DNA of 64,000 nt, taken from the NCBI RefSeq assembly GCF_017876515.1, contig NZ_JAGIOC010000001.1, positions 1,674,001-1,738,000 on the forward strand. Direction: 5' to 3'. This document shows, in pieces, positions 1-9,200 of the stretch. The DNA is from Brachybacterium fresconis. GTDB lineage: Bacteria; Actinomycetota; Actinomycetes; Actinomycetales; Dermabacteraceae. A program made the position numbers and the translations under genes. The notes beneath the pieces were generated by a model. The model saw only the letters and a list, made by a program, of their open reading frames with translations, searched no databases and was not told where the DNA came from. Each line of letters begins with the position of its first letter. Position 1 is the first letter of the stretch.

Positions 1-257
1 GCGTTCCTCCTAGCTCCGGAGCGGACGAAATGGGTCCGGTCCGGGAGGAGTCACGGCAGGACTGTGACGGGACACGCGGGCGCGGCTACGCCCGCGGTCA
101 AGCTCCTGATCAGGCCAGTCAGCTCCGACCGGGCCGGGTCCGACGACACCGAACGGACAAGTCCGCGCAAAGGCACGAAGCCAGTCAGCCCACGGGTCAC
201 GCACGGTGCCGTCGAACACACCCCATCAGCACGAGGCCGATAACGCCATCCTCACAG
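1..257. other. Gene-free left edge
   Basis: I find no convincing gene here. Short frames on both strands read as arginine- and proline-rich translations typical of GC-rich noncoding DNA. The stretch lies downstream of the AcuC-type gene, which is transcribed towards the window edge, so it probably holds that gene's 3' flank and whatever precedes the next unit. Confidence 0.4.
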
Positions 258-1601
258 TCAGTCCACGAACGGGTCCAGGCCCCACTCGGGGAAGGCACCG
301 CGCCGTGCGGCCTGGATGGCGCGGTCCAGGGCGTCCTCGGGGTCGAAGCCGTTCTCCCAGTCGCGCACCGAGAGCGGTCGACCGTCGCCGTAGATGCGGA
401 TCGCGGGTTCCGGGGACAGTCCGTGCTCTCCGCGCACCCGCGACTCCGCCTCGAGGTAGGTCAGGGGCAGCGGCGTGCTGGGGTCGATCGCGTCCCCGCT
501 GGCGACCGCGAGCAGCTGCGCCCAGGAGCGCGGGACCACGTCGATGACCGCGTATCCGCCGCCGCCGAGCGCCAGCCAACGTCCGTCGCACACCTCGTCG
601 GCGAGCTCGCGCAGCAGCATCATCACCTCGCGGTGCGCTTCGAGGGTGACGGAGAAGTCCGCCAGCGGGTCCACCCGGTGGGTGTCGGCCCCGTGCTGGG
701 TGACCAGCAGGGTCGGCTTCACGGCACGCACCAGGGCGGGCACGGTGGCACGGATCGCCCGCACCCAGCCGTCGGCCGTGGTGCGCGGGGGCAGCGGCAC
801 GTTGATGGCGGTGCCCCGGGCGTCCGCACCGCCGGTGTCCTGGACGAACCCGGTGCCGGGGAACAGCCGCTCGCCGGTCTCGTGGACGGAGAGCGTCACC
901 GCCCGCGGTTCGTCCCACAGCGCCAGCTCCACGCCGTCGCCGTGGTGCACATCGACGTCGACGTACATGACCCGCTCCTCGCCCTGGTCCAGGGCGTGAC
1001 GGATCGCGATGGCGGCGTCGTTGTACACGCAGAAACCCGACGCGCTCGCGGGGCGGGCGTGGTGGAGACCGCCGGCGATGTTGACGGCGCGGCGCACCTG
1101 TCCTGAGCGAATGGCGTCGACGGCCGCGATCGAGCCGCCGGCGATGCGCGCCGAGGCGGTGTGCATGCCGGGGAAGGCCGGCACGTCGTCCCCGCCGATG
1201 CCGAAGCGGATCAGGTGCTCGAACCGCGCGGCCCCGTCATCGTCCGCGTCGACGCCGTCGCCCGCTCCCCCGTCGTCACCGTCCCCCTCGTCCCTGTCGT
1301 GCCGCAGCTGTTCCCGTGGGGCCGATGCCGCACGCACGGCCGCGACGTAGTCGGGGTCGTGGACGGCGCCGAGCTGCTCGTCGGTGGCGACCACGGGCTC
1401 GATGGTCCGCACTCCGGGGCGGTCGAGCACGCCGGCGCAGCGAGCCAGCTCCCGGGTGAGGCTGAGCCGGACCGGGGACATCGGGTGGTAGGGCCCGAAG
1501 TCGTACTCGCACAGGTCGTCGGACCAGACGATCCCGCAGCCGCCCGAGGCGGCGGCATCGGTCGGAGCATCGGTCTCGGGAGCGGGCGCGGCGTCGGGCA
1601 T
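258..1601 (-). CDS. acuC: AcuC-type histone deacetylase family protein
   Basis: Predicted zinc-dependent deacetylase of the arginase/deacetylase fold; bacterial AcuC relatives deacetylate lysines, classically on acetyl-CoA synthetase. The 447-aa product shows DFGPYHPMSPVR near residue 35, the paired histidines GGLHHA near residue 178, DVDVHHGDGVE near residue 213 and QHGADTHRVDPLADF further on, which fits the charge-relay and metal-binding regions. A roughly 25-residue Asp/Gly-rich insert near residue 100 is unusual for the family. The start is the ATG at 1601, since a TACGCT -10 box lies exactly 6 nt upstream and there is no ribosome site, suggesting a leaderless mRNA. It is divergent from trkH. 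The family call is firm; the substrate is unknown. Confidence 0.88.
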   Translation of the reverse strand: MPDAAPAPETDAPTDAAASGGCGIVWSDDLCEYDFGPYHPMSPVRLSLTRELARCAGVLDRPGVRTIEPVVATDEQLGAVHDPDYVAAVRAASAPREQLRHDRDEGDGDDGGAGDGVDADDDGAARFEHLIRFGIGGDDVPAFPGMHTASARIAGGSIAAVDAIRSGQVRRAVNIAGGLHHARPASASGFCVYNDAAIAIRHALDQGEERVMYVDVDVHHGDGVELALWDEPRAVTLSVHETGERLFPGTGFVQDTGGADARGTAINVPLPPRTTADGWVRAIRATVPALVRAVKPTLLVTQHGADTHRVDPLADFSVTLEAHREVMMLLRELADEVCDGRWLALGGGGYAVIDVVPRSWAQLLAVASGDAIDPSTPLPLTYLEAESRVRGEHGLSPEPAIRIYGDGRPLSVRDWENGFDPEDALDRAIQAARRGAFPEWGLDPFVD

Positions 1602-1607
1602 GGCTCG

Positions 1608-1613
1608 AGCGTA
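1608..1613 (-). promoter_or_regulatory. Leaderless -10 box of the deacetylase gene
   Basis: TACGCT followed by six bases and then ATG. The same hexamer and spacing, with four of the six spacer bases identical, occurs before the dienelactone hydrolase gene at 25601-25613. Confidence 0.5.
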
Positions 1614-1668
1614 CCCAGTGCGCCGCCGGGAGGCGCGTGGCCTGCCTCGGACCGGGCCGGGACGGTCG

Positions 1669-1674
1669 TAGACT
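1669..1674 (+). promoter_or_regulatory. -10 box of trkH
   Basis: TAGACT lies 48 nt upstream of the trkH start. The identical hexamer, with a CTCGG element 23-24 nt before it, precedes trkA at 3167. This suggests the two potassium-uptake genes have matched promoters. No good -35 is visible. Confidence 0.4.
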
Positions 1675-1722
1675 TCCGCGGACGCGACTCCAGATCGCCC
1701 GGACCCGAGGGGACACACCACG

Positions 1723-3138
1723 ATGAGCGAACGCGAGGCATGGTCCGCGGCGCACGGCGCCCGGCCCTCCCGGGGCCGGAAGCCGGCGTCGTCCTGGCGC
1801 TCCGCCCTGGCCTCGCTGGCCAAGGTGACCCCCGCCCGGTTCACGCTCGCCGTGTTCACGGGGATGATCGCGCTGTTCACCGTGCTGCTGTCGCTCCCGG
1901 CCTCGACGACGTCCGGCCAGCGCACCGAGTTCGTGGATGCGCTGTTCACGGCGGTCTCGGCCATCTGCGTGACCGGTCTGGTGACGGTGGAGACCGGCAC
2001 CCACTGGTCGACCTTCGGGCTCACCGTGATCATGATCGCGATGAAGGTGGGCGGCCTCGGCATGATGACGCTGGCCTCCCTGCTGAGCCTGTCGGTGATG
2101 CACCGGCTCGGGCTCGCCCAGCGGGTGATGACGGCGACCGAGACGCGAGCCGAGCGGCTGGCCGAGGTCGGGGGCGTGCTGCGGATCATCCTGGTCACCT
2201 CGACCGCCTTCGAGGTGATGACGTTCGTGGCGCTCGCGCCGTACATGGTCGTCACCGAGCACGACGTCGGCGAGTCGCTGTTCCTGGGCCTGTTCTACGC
2301 CATCAGCGCCTTCAACAACGCCGGCTTCGTCCCCGAGGCGCAGGGGGTCGAGCAGTACCTGGGCGATCCGTTCTTCTCCATCCCGGTCGCCCTGGCGGTG
2401 TTCGTCGGTTCCCTGGGCTTCCCCGTGATCCTGGTGGTGGTCAAGAAGCTGCGCACCCCGCGCCGCTGGAGCCTGCACGCCAAGCTCACGCTGACCACCA
2501 CCGCTCTGCTGCTGGGCGCGGCCTGGCTGGGCTACCTGGTGATGGAATGGGCGAACCCCGCCACCCTCGGCGACGACCCGATCCCGACCAAGCTCCTCGC
2601 CTCCGGGTTCGCGGCGGTGATGCCGCGCTCGGGCGGCTTCGCGACGATCGACGTGGCATCGATGACCGCGGAGTCACGCCTGCTGACGGACCTGCTGATG
2701 TTCATCGGCGGCGGCTCGGGCTCGACCAGCGGTGGCATCCGGGTGACGACCTTCGCGCTGCTGATGCTCTCGATCTGGGCCGAGATCCGCGGCAATCCCG
2801 ATGTCGAGGTGTTCGGCCGACGCATTCCCCATGAGACGATCCGACAGGCCATCGGGGTGCTGGTCATGAGCGCCACGGTGGTGTTCGTGTCGGTCTTCGC
2901 CCTGTTGCGGATGACCAGCTTCACGCTGGATCAGTCGATGTTCGAGGTGCTGTCCGCCTTCGGCACCGTCGGCCTGTCCACGGGAATCACCTCGGTGCTG
3001 CCCACCGAGGCGAAATGGGTGATCATCGCCTGCATGTACATCGGCCGTCTGGGTCCGATGACGCTCGGCGCCGCGCTCGCCCTGCGCCACCGCACCCTCA
3101 TGATCCAGCTTCCGTACGAGCGTCCGATCGTCGGCTGA
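1723..3138 (+). CDS. trkH: TrkH/KtrB-family potassium uptake membrane subunit
   Basis: Ion-translocating subunit of a Trk/Ktr potassium uptake system in the cytoplasmic membrane. The 471-aa protein carries four pore-loop repeats: VTGLVTVETG, FNNAGF, RSGGFATID and TVGLSTG, each giving a filter glycine, with hydrophobic helices between them. The length suits the shorter KtrB-like branch. The ATG at 1723 follows a GAGGGGAC purine run. trkA lies 88 bp downstream on the same strand and encodes the regulatory RCK subunit, so the pair forms one transporter. There is a promoter between them as well as before this gene. Confidence 0.93.
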   Translation: MSEREAWSAAHGARPSRGRKPASSWRSALASLAKVTPARFTLAVFTGMIALFTVLLSLPASTTSGQRTEFVDALFTAVSAICVTGLVTVETGTHWSTFGLTVIMIAMKVGGLGMMTLASLLSLSVMHRLGLAQRVMTATETRAERLAEVGGVLRIILVTSTAFEVMTFVALAPYMVVTEHDVGESLFLGLFYAISAFNNAGFVPEAQGVEQYLGDPFFSIPVALAVFVGSLGFPVILVVVKKLRTPRRWSLHAKLTLTTTALLLGAAWLGYLVMEWANPATLGDDPIPTKLLASGFAAVMPRSGGFATIDVASMTAESRLLTDLLMFIGGGSGSTSGGIRVTTFALLMLSIWAEIRGNPDVEVFGRRIPHETIRQAIGVLVMSATVVFVSVFALLRMTSFTLDQSMFEVLSAFGTVGLSTGITSVLPTEAKWVIIACMYIGRLGPMTLGAALALRHRTLMIQLPYERPIVG

Positions 3139-3166
3139 TCAGCTCGGGGCGCGGACGGTCCGACCG

Positions 3167-3172
3167 TAGACT
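3167..3172 (+). promoter_or_regulatory. -10 box of trkA
   Basis: TAGACT, identical to the hexamer before trkH, with CTCGG about 24 nt upstream in both cases. It lies 55 nt before the trkA start. Confidence 0.4.
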
Positions 3173-3226
3173 GTGCTCGCCCGACCCGCGGATCCCCGCG
3201 CAACCGGCCGGGGCGGAGGAGGAGAC

Positions 3227-3892
3227 ATGGCTCGCGGCGCGCGCGACAACGGTGTGCTGGTGATCGGTCTGGGCCGTTTCGGCGCCTCGATCGCCCTGAC
3301 GCTCGAGAAGCTGGGCACGCAGGTTCTCGCGGTCGACTCCAGCGAGGAGCTGGTCCAGAAGTACTCCGGTCAGCTCACCCATGTGGTGCGGGCCGATGCC
3401 ACCCAGCCCGAGGTGCTGGACCAGATCGGGGCCGGGGACTTCTCCCTCGCCGTGGTCGGGGTGGGCACCTCGATCGAGGCCAGCGTGCTGATCGCCGCGA
3501 ACCTGGTGGACTTCGGCAAGCCGGTGATCTGGGCGAAGGCGATCTCCGCCGCGCACGGCCGGATCCTGCAGCGCATCGGCACCCACCACGTGGTCTACCC
3601 GGAGGCCGACGCCGGCAAACGCGTCGCACACCTGGTGGGCGGCAAGCTGATGGACTTCATCGAGTTCGACGACGGCTTCGCGATCGTGAAGATGCGGCCG
3701 CCGCGCGAGGTGCAGGGCATGACGCTGGCGGAGGCCGACATCCGCGCGAAGTTCGGGGTGACGATCGTGGGCGTGAAGTCCCCGGGCAAGGACTTCACCT
3801 ATGCGGTGCCGGAGACCACGGTCGCCGCGCACGATCTGGTGATCGTCTCCGGCCACACGCACCTGATCGAGAAGTTCTCCAACCGGCCCTGA
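3227..3892 (+). CDS. trkA: TrkA/KtrA-family potassium uptake regulatory protein
   Basis: Cytoplasmic RCK subunit that gates the TrkH/KtrB channel in response to nucleotide. The 221-aa protein begins with a Rossmann motif, GLGRFGASIALTL near residue 14, followed by the VDSSEEL acidic end of beta strand 2 that contacts the ribose. It ends with a TrkA_C ligand-binding domain from about residue 135. The ATG at 3227 was chosen over an upstream in-frame start at 3173 because it has a strong GGAGGAGGAGA ribosome site and Rossmann domains start close to the N terminus. It partners the upstream trkH. Confidence 0.93.
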   Translation: MARGARDNGVLVIGLGRFGASIALTLEKLGTQVLAVDSSEELVQKYSGQLTHVVRADATQPEVLDQIGAGDFSLAVVGVGTSIEASVLIAANLVDFGKPVIWAKAISAAHGRILQRIGTHHVVYPEADAGKRVAHLVGGKLMDFIEFDDGFAIVKMRPPREVQGMTLAEADIRAKFGVTIVGVKSPGKDFTYAVPETTVAAHDLVIVSGHTHLIEKFSNRP

Positions 3893-3953
3893 CGGGCCGC
3901 CAGGCCCCGGGGCCGTGCTCCCGAGCGTCCGTTCCGAGACCGCAGCGGGCCGA

Positions 3954-4820
3954 TCAGTCCCCGGTCATCTCGCGGGACGTCTGCGCGGCAGCGGCCATCG
4001 CCGCGGCGACACCGGGGCGCACGCCCTCCCGCTCGAGCGCCGCGAGGCCCTGGACGGTGGTGCCGCCGGGGCTGGAGACCCCGTTCTTCGCGACGGCCGG
4101 ATGCATCCCGCTCTCCAGCAGCATGGTCGCCGCCCCGCGCACGGTCTGCTGCACGATGGAGTCGGCGAGGTCGCGCTTGAGTCCCAGCCGCACGGCCTCG
4201 TCCGTCATCGCCTCGATGATCGAGAACACGAAGGCGGCCAGGGACCCGGCGGCGCCGATGAAGGCGTGGACCTGCTGCTCCGTGATGTCCACGGCGACGC
4301 CGGCGCGGGAGAACAGGGCGTGGACGAGGGCATGCTGCTCGTCGGTCACGGCGCTGCCGCGCATCAGGCCGACGGCCCCTTCCCCCACCGAGATCGGGGT
4401 GTTGGGCATGGCGCGCACGACGCTCTGCCCCGTCGGCAGCACCTCCTCGATCTGCGCCAGGGTGATGCCGGCGGCGAGGGAGATCACGAGGGTGCCCGCT
4501 GGGAGCTGCTCGCCGATCTCGGCGGCCAGATCGAGGATCTGGTACGGCTTCACCCCGAGGACCACCACGTCGGCACCCTTCAGCGCCTCGGCGCGGGAGG
4601 GGGCCGCGGTGGCACCGAGCTCGGCCGCGGCACGTTCGCTGCTGGCCGGGGTCGAGTTCGCGATCGCCAGATTGCCGGGCCGGACTCCGGCGGCGAGGAA
4701 GGCGCGGACGACGGGACCGCCCATGTTGCCGGCCCCGATCACGGCGACGTGGAGCGGGTCGAGCTGGGGCGCGCAGCTCTGATCGGGGTCCGAGGCCGTG
4801 GGCTGTGGGGTGGCGTTCAT
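3954..4820 (-). CDS. proC: Pyrroline-5-carboxylate reductase
   Basis: Last step of proline synthesis: reduces 1-pyrroline-5-carboxylate with NAD(P)H. The 288-aa protein has an N-terminal nucleotide-binding motif, VIGAGNMGGPV near residue 31, the AMPNTPISVGEG segment, and the C-terminal dimerisation helices with SSPGGTTVQGL. This is the normal length plus about 20 N-terminal residues. The ATG at 4820 has no ribosome site but a TACCCT hexamer 7 nt upstream, pointing to a leaderless transcript. Convergent with trkA and 55 bp downstream of the DUF368 gene. Confidence 0.93.
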   Translation of the reverse strand: MNATPQPTASDPDQSCAPQLDPLHVAVIGAGNMGGPVVRAFLAAGVRPGNLAIANSTPASSERAAAELGATAAPSRAEALKGADVVVLGVKPYQILDLAAEIGEQLPAGTLVISLAAGITLAQIEEVLPTGQSVVRAMPNTPISVGEGAVGLMRGSAVTDEQHALVHALFSRAGVAVDITEQQVHAFIGAAGSLAAFVFSIIEAMTDEAVRLGLKRDLADSIVQQTVRGAATMLLESGMHPAVAKNGVSSPGGTTVQGLAALEREGVRPGVAAAMAAAAQTSREMTGD

Positions 4821-4875
4821 ACGATCCAGGGTACGGCGCGGCCTCCCGGGCCGGGGACCTCGGGCCCGGGGCGGA

Positions 4876-5859
4876 TCACGCGCTCCGGGTCCCGTCCGGC
4901 GCAGCCGTCGAGTCCGGCCCGGCGGCCTGCCGGGACTCGACCAGGACCAGCAGCTGCACGGCGAGGACGCCGAGCGCGGCGATCGCCAGCAGCAGCGGCC
5001 AGTCGCCCCCGGGTCCGCGGAGGGCGCCGGCGGCGTCCTGCCAGGGCCACAGGCTCCGCAGAGCACCGATCATCACGCCGGCGAGGACGACCATCGTCCC
5101 GCGGTGGTGGCGCGTCAGCAGGTGCCGCATGAGCTTGACGATCACGACCAGTCCGACGACCGCCCACAGCCCGAACCAGGCGAGGTAGCCGAGGTCCCGG
5201 TCGTCGACGGCCTGCAGGGTGGGCTGGTAGAGACCGAGGCTGAGCAGGATGAACGAGCCCGACACCCCGGGCAGCACGAGGGCGCACACGGCGACCGCGG
5301 CGGCAGGCGCGATGATCCACGGGCTGGGCTCCAGCCCGGTCGTGGGGAGGGAGGTGACCGCCAGTCCCGCCAGCAGACCGAGAGCGACGAGGAGGAGCTC
5401 GGGCGCTCGCCAGGAGCCCCCGGAGAGGCGCATCGGCACCAGCACCGATCCGAGCACGAGACCGAAGAACGCCGCCCGCATGAGCTGCGGGTGGCCCTCG
5501 ACCAGGCCCGCGATCGGACCGGCCACGGTGAGCACGGCCGCGGCCATCCCGACCAGCACCGGGAGCACCAGAACCCAGGGCACGGCGCGCAGGTGGTCCC
5601 GGATCGCCTCGCGCCGGTCCGGGCCGGTCAGCAGACGGCGTGCGGCGGCGCCGAGATGGTGTCCCGCATCGATCAGCTCGTCGTAGATGCCGGTGACCAG
5701 GGCGACCGTGCCGCCGCTGACCCCGGGCACGGTCTCGACGATGCCGATGAGCGCTCCGCGCAGGAGATTGCCGAGAGGGTTGCGGTGTCGGGGTCGGATC
5801 GGCGTCCCCGCCGGCTCGGAGGCCGGCTCGGGCGCGGTGTCCGGGGCGGGATCCGTCAT
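4876..5859 (-). CDS. DUF368 family polyprenyl-phosphate transporter
   Basis: Multi-spanning membrane protein of the DUF368 family, whose members (PopT) flip undecaprenyl phosphate back across the membrane for cell-wall synthesis. The 327-aa sequence opens with a proline-rich cytosolic tail, then the family signature region GIVETVPGVSGGTVALVTG near residue 35, a second copy-like motif LPGVSGSFILLSLG near residue 208, and about eight hydrophobic helices. These two PGVSG motifs are the family hallmark. The ATG at 5859 is preferred to a TTG nine bases upstream. proC follows 55 bp downstream and may be cotranscribed, although it also has its own -10. Confidence 0.85.
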   Translation of the reverse strand: MTDPAPDTAPEPASEPAGTPIRPRHRNPLGNLLRGALIGIVETVPGVSGGTVALVTGIYDELIDAGHHLGAAARRLLTGPDRREAIRDHLRAVPWVLVLPVLVGMAAAVLTVAGPIAGLVEGHPQLMRAAFFGLVLGSVLVPMRLSGGSWRAPELLLVALGLLAGLAVTSLPTTGLEPSPWIIAPAAAVAVCALVLPGVSGSFILLSLGLYQPTLQAVDDRDLGYLAWFGLWAVVGLVVIVKLMRHLLTRHHRGTMVVLAGVMIGALRSLWPWQDAAGALRGPGGDWPLLLAIAALGVLAVQLLVLVESRQAAGPDSTAAPDGTRSA

Positions 5860-6002
5860 GGTGGACAAGCTTACGAAACCGGGCCCCGCACACCTCAGGA
5901 GTCGGGATCACGAGTGGTCGTGCTCACTGACGGGACGGACCGTCCGGCCGGAGGAGCACGGTCGCCGCGACGGGCTGGAGATCCTCGAGCAGTGAGCGTC
6001 GC

Positions 6003-6269
6003 TCAGCGGCCGCCGCCCCAGTGCGGAGGGACGCCTCCGCGGAGGCGGACGTCGTTGGATTCGTCGGTCCCGGGTTCGGGGGCGTCCTCGGCGACGCGGT
6101 CGGGGACGTGGGGACGCCGCTGCGGCGCGCTCCCGCCCTCCGGGGCCTGTTCGGGCTCGTCCCAGGCGATGGGCCTGCCGGTCACCGAGGAGATGACGAC
6201 CCGGTCCGTCCCCCGGTGCACCGATGCCCTGCCGGACCCGGCACCGTCATCGGACGAGGACGTGGTCAC
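6003..6269 (-). CDS. Small acidic protein coupled to the helicase-like gene
   Basis: An 88-aa hydrophilic protein with no recognisable domain; it is rich in Pro, Gly, Asp and Glu and looks disordered except for a central RVVISSVTGRPIAWDEP stretch. Its ATG overlaps the stop codon of the 1569-aa gene as ATGA, so it is almost certainly translationally coupled to it and could be a partner or accessory factor. Function unknown. Confidence 0.6.
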   Translation of the reverse strand: MTTSSSDDGAGSGRASVHRGTDRVVISSVTGRPIAWDEPEQAPEGGSAPQRRPHVPDRVAEDAPEPGTDESNDVRLRGGVPPHWGGGR

Positions 6270-9200
6270 TGCCGCTCCTGGTAGCGGCGGATCGCGCTGG
6301 AGACGGACACGTCCAGCAGCACGGAGCGCTGCTCGAAGCCGAGGAAGCTGCGCACCTCGGTCGCGAGGTGCTCCTCGAGACGGGCTCGGCCGTCGGAGCA
6401 GATGTACTCCACCACCGCATCGAAGTCCTCGCTGGAGTAGAAGGACAGCTGGTGCCCGGCGGGGATCTGCGGGCGCGGCAGGCGATGACGGATGGTGCCC
6501 ACCCCGGTGGGTGATTCCGAGCGCTCCTCGGTCTGGACCAGGCGCAGCGCCCGCTCCACGGCCCGACGGATCCGCTCGGCCTCGCCGTCGGGGTCGATGA
6601 ACAGCGCCCAGGACCAGACCCTTTCGGTGGCCCAGCCGGCGGCCTCGAGCCGCTCCGCCCGCAACCGGTCGCGCTCGCGCTGGCTGGTGGTCCCGACGTA
6701 GCGGGCGCCGTCGGTGTCGACGGCCAGCAGCAGGCGTCCGGGCAGGTCAGGATGGCCCAGGGCGAGCTCGATACGGTCCGAGGTCGCCCCGAAGTCGCTC
6801 TCGACGAGCAGTCCGAGCCGCCACAGCCGGTCGGCGAGGTCGCGCACCAGCGCATCGGTCTCGAGCTCGCGCGGCGCGGGTGCCTCCGTGGGCTCGGCCG
6901 ACTCGGCGACCGGATCCGTGCTCTCGGCGGCGGGGCTCGCCGGGGACTCGGCCTGCTCGGTCGGCGACGGTGCCGACGAAGATGCCGCCGACGGGGACTC
7001 CGCGGACGCATCGGCGCTGCCCGGCGCATCGCCGGATTTGCGGGCCACGGCGGCCGCGATCGCGGCGTCGAGGTCCTCATCGGAGAGATCCTCGCCGCCG
7101 TGGTCGGCGGCGGCGTGCTCGGCGTCGGCGGGATCCTGGTCAGGGGCGAGCCCCGAGCCGGCGCCGGCCGATGCTCCCATCGCGGCGGGAGCGCTCACGC
7201 CTGCGGCGCCGGAGCTCTCCGGGTCCTGCCCGTGCGGGGCCACGGCGGCGAACGAGGAGCGCGGGGCCTCGGGCTGCGGAGGGTCGATCGGCTCGTCGCG
7301 TCCGGTCAGCGCCGCGACGTGCGGGACGACGGGGATGTCGGGACCGCCGCGCAGCACCCACAGCATGGCGCGCAGGTCGCGGGCGCCGTCGCTGCGCAGA
7401 CGTGCATGGTCGAGGTCCTCGACGTCGATCGACGAGACGACGGTGGTGCGTCCGCGCGCCCGCGTGATCACCGTGGCCAGGGCCTTGCGGCCGTCGACCT
7501 CGGACAGCGGACCGAAGCGGTGCAGCAGCCTCCCGTGCGGGGTCTTGCCGAACCCGATCGAGACGATGATGTCGTCGCGCAGGATCGAGCTGGCCTGCTC
7601 GGCCGGCAGGACCGTGAACACCTCGCGGGCCGCAGGGTCGAAGTACTCGCGCAGGGCGGGGATCACGGAGACCGTGCTCATGATCCGGTCCATGAGGCGG
7701 CGCGCGTGGTCCTCGGTGAAGGTCAGCACCGCCAGGGAGCGCTCCGGGCGGGAGCGGGCGTGCTCGATGACCAGGTCGGTGACCCGGCGCAGCTCGGCCT
7801 CGGTGCTCTCGACGTACTCCATGCCCTCGGTGACCGGTCCGCGGCCGTTCTCCACCCGCACGAGGCGGTCGGGTTCGGGGGCGATCGGACTGGGCACGGC
7901 GACGACCTCGCCCACCAGAGCACGGCGCTGGGCGAAGGTGCGCAGACCCTCGGTGGCGGGGTGGGCATCGCGCAGCAGCTCGATGTGCGGGGCGATGCGC
8001 AGCATGTCGTCGAGCAGGCTCGGTGCGGCGTCTCCGCCGTACTCGAGCGGATCGCCGACCACGACGGTCTGCTCGGCGCGCACGATCGAGGGCAGAGCGG
8101 CGGCGGTCGGCAGACGTCCCCCGTCGGCCACGATCAGCACGTCGAAGTGGCGGCCGCGCGGGATCACCTGCGGCACCAGGTACGGGGAGGCGAGCCAGGC
8201 GGGCCGGGCCGCGAACAGGATGTCCTCATACTTCGCGGCGAGGTCCCGGATCGAGACGGTCGAGGAGCGGGCGAGCTCGCCGATCGCGGCGCGGGAGGTG
8301 TCCGGGTAGGTCTTCATCGTCGCCACACGGATCTCGTCGGCCGCGGCATGGACCCGGGCCGACGCATCAGCCAGGTCCTCGGCGTCCAGGCGCCGGAACC
8401 GCTCGGCGACCTGCGAGAGCGAGGTGCCGTCGTACTGGGAGATGGTGGGCTCGGCGCCGGCGATCAGCTCCAGGACGCTGCTCCACCAGCACAGCTCGAG
8501 CTCGGGGCCCACCTGGTCGATCGGCACCCGACGGGCACGGAGGTCCTCGACCAGGTCGCCGAGCCCGTCGAAGCTGAGGCGCCGCAGCAGCTCGGTGCGC
8601 CGCGGCAGGGACTCGAGGTCGCCGCGGTCCGCGGCGAGCGCCTCGACCCGGCGCGAGAGCTCCTCGATGTCGGTGCGGGCGAGGTCCGTCCCGGCCGGGG
8701 TGCCGTCCAGCAGCACGGCCAGCTCATCGAGGATCCGCTGGGTGCGCTCGGCGGCGCGATGGGCCCGGTCGAGGTCGGCGGGCAGCGCCGGGCCCGACGG
8801 GGCAGAGGGGGTGGTGGTCTCGACCCCGCCCTCGGAGCGGGTCGCCTCCCCGGTGACCGCCGCGCGGCGCCAGGCGTCGGTGACCCGGCGGGCCTCGCTG
8901 AGATCGCGGTGCAGGTCCGGGGTCAGCGAGGCCGGGCGCTGCAGCGCGGCGGCGTCCCGGCGCAGCCGACGGCGCAGGCCGAACCCCATGGTCACCCCGT
9001 GCTCTGCGCGCCAGGTCTTGTCCGCCGTGGCCGCGACGAGGTCGGCCAGCTGGGCGGAGAACACGGCCGCCTGGAACGTGCCCAGCAGGGCACGGACGCG
9101 GTCCAGCAGGGCGAGCCGCTCGGTCAGCTGCTCGAGCGTGGTGGGCTCGCGGAGCCCGAGGTCGCCGCCGACCTCGGCGTACACGGTGCGCAGCTGGGGC

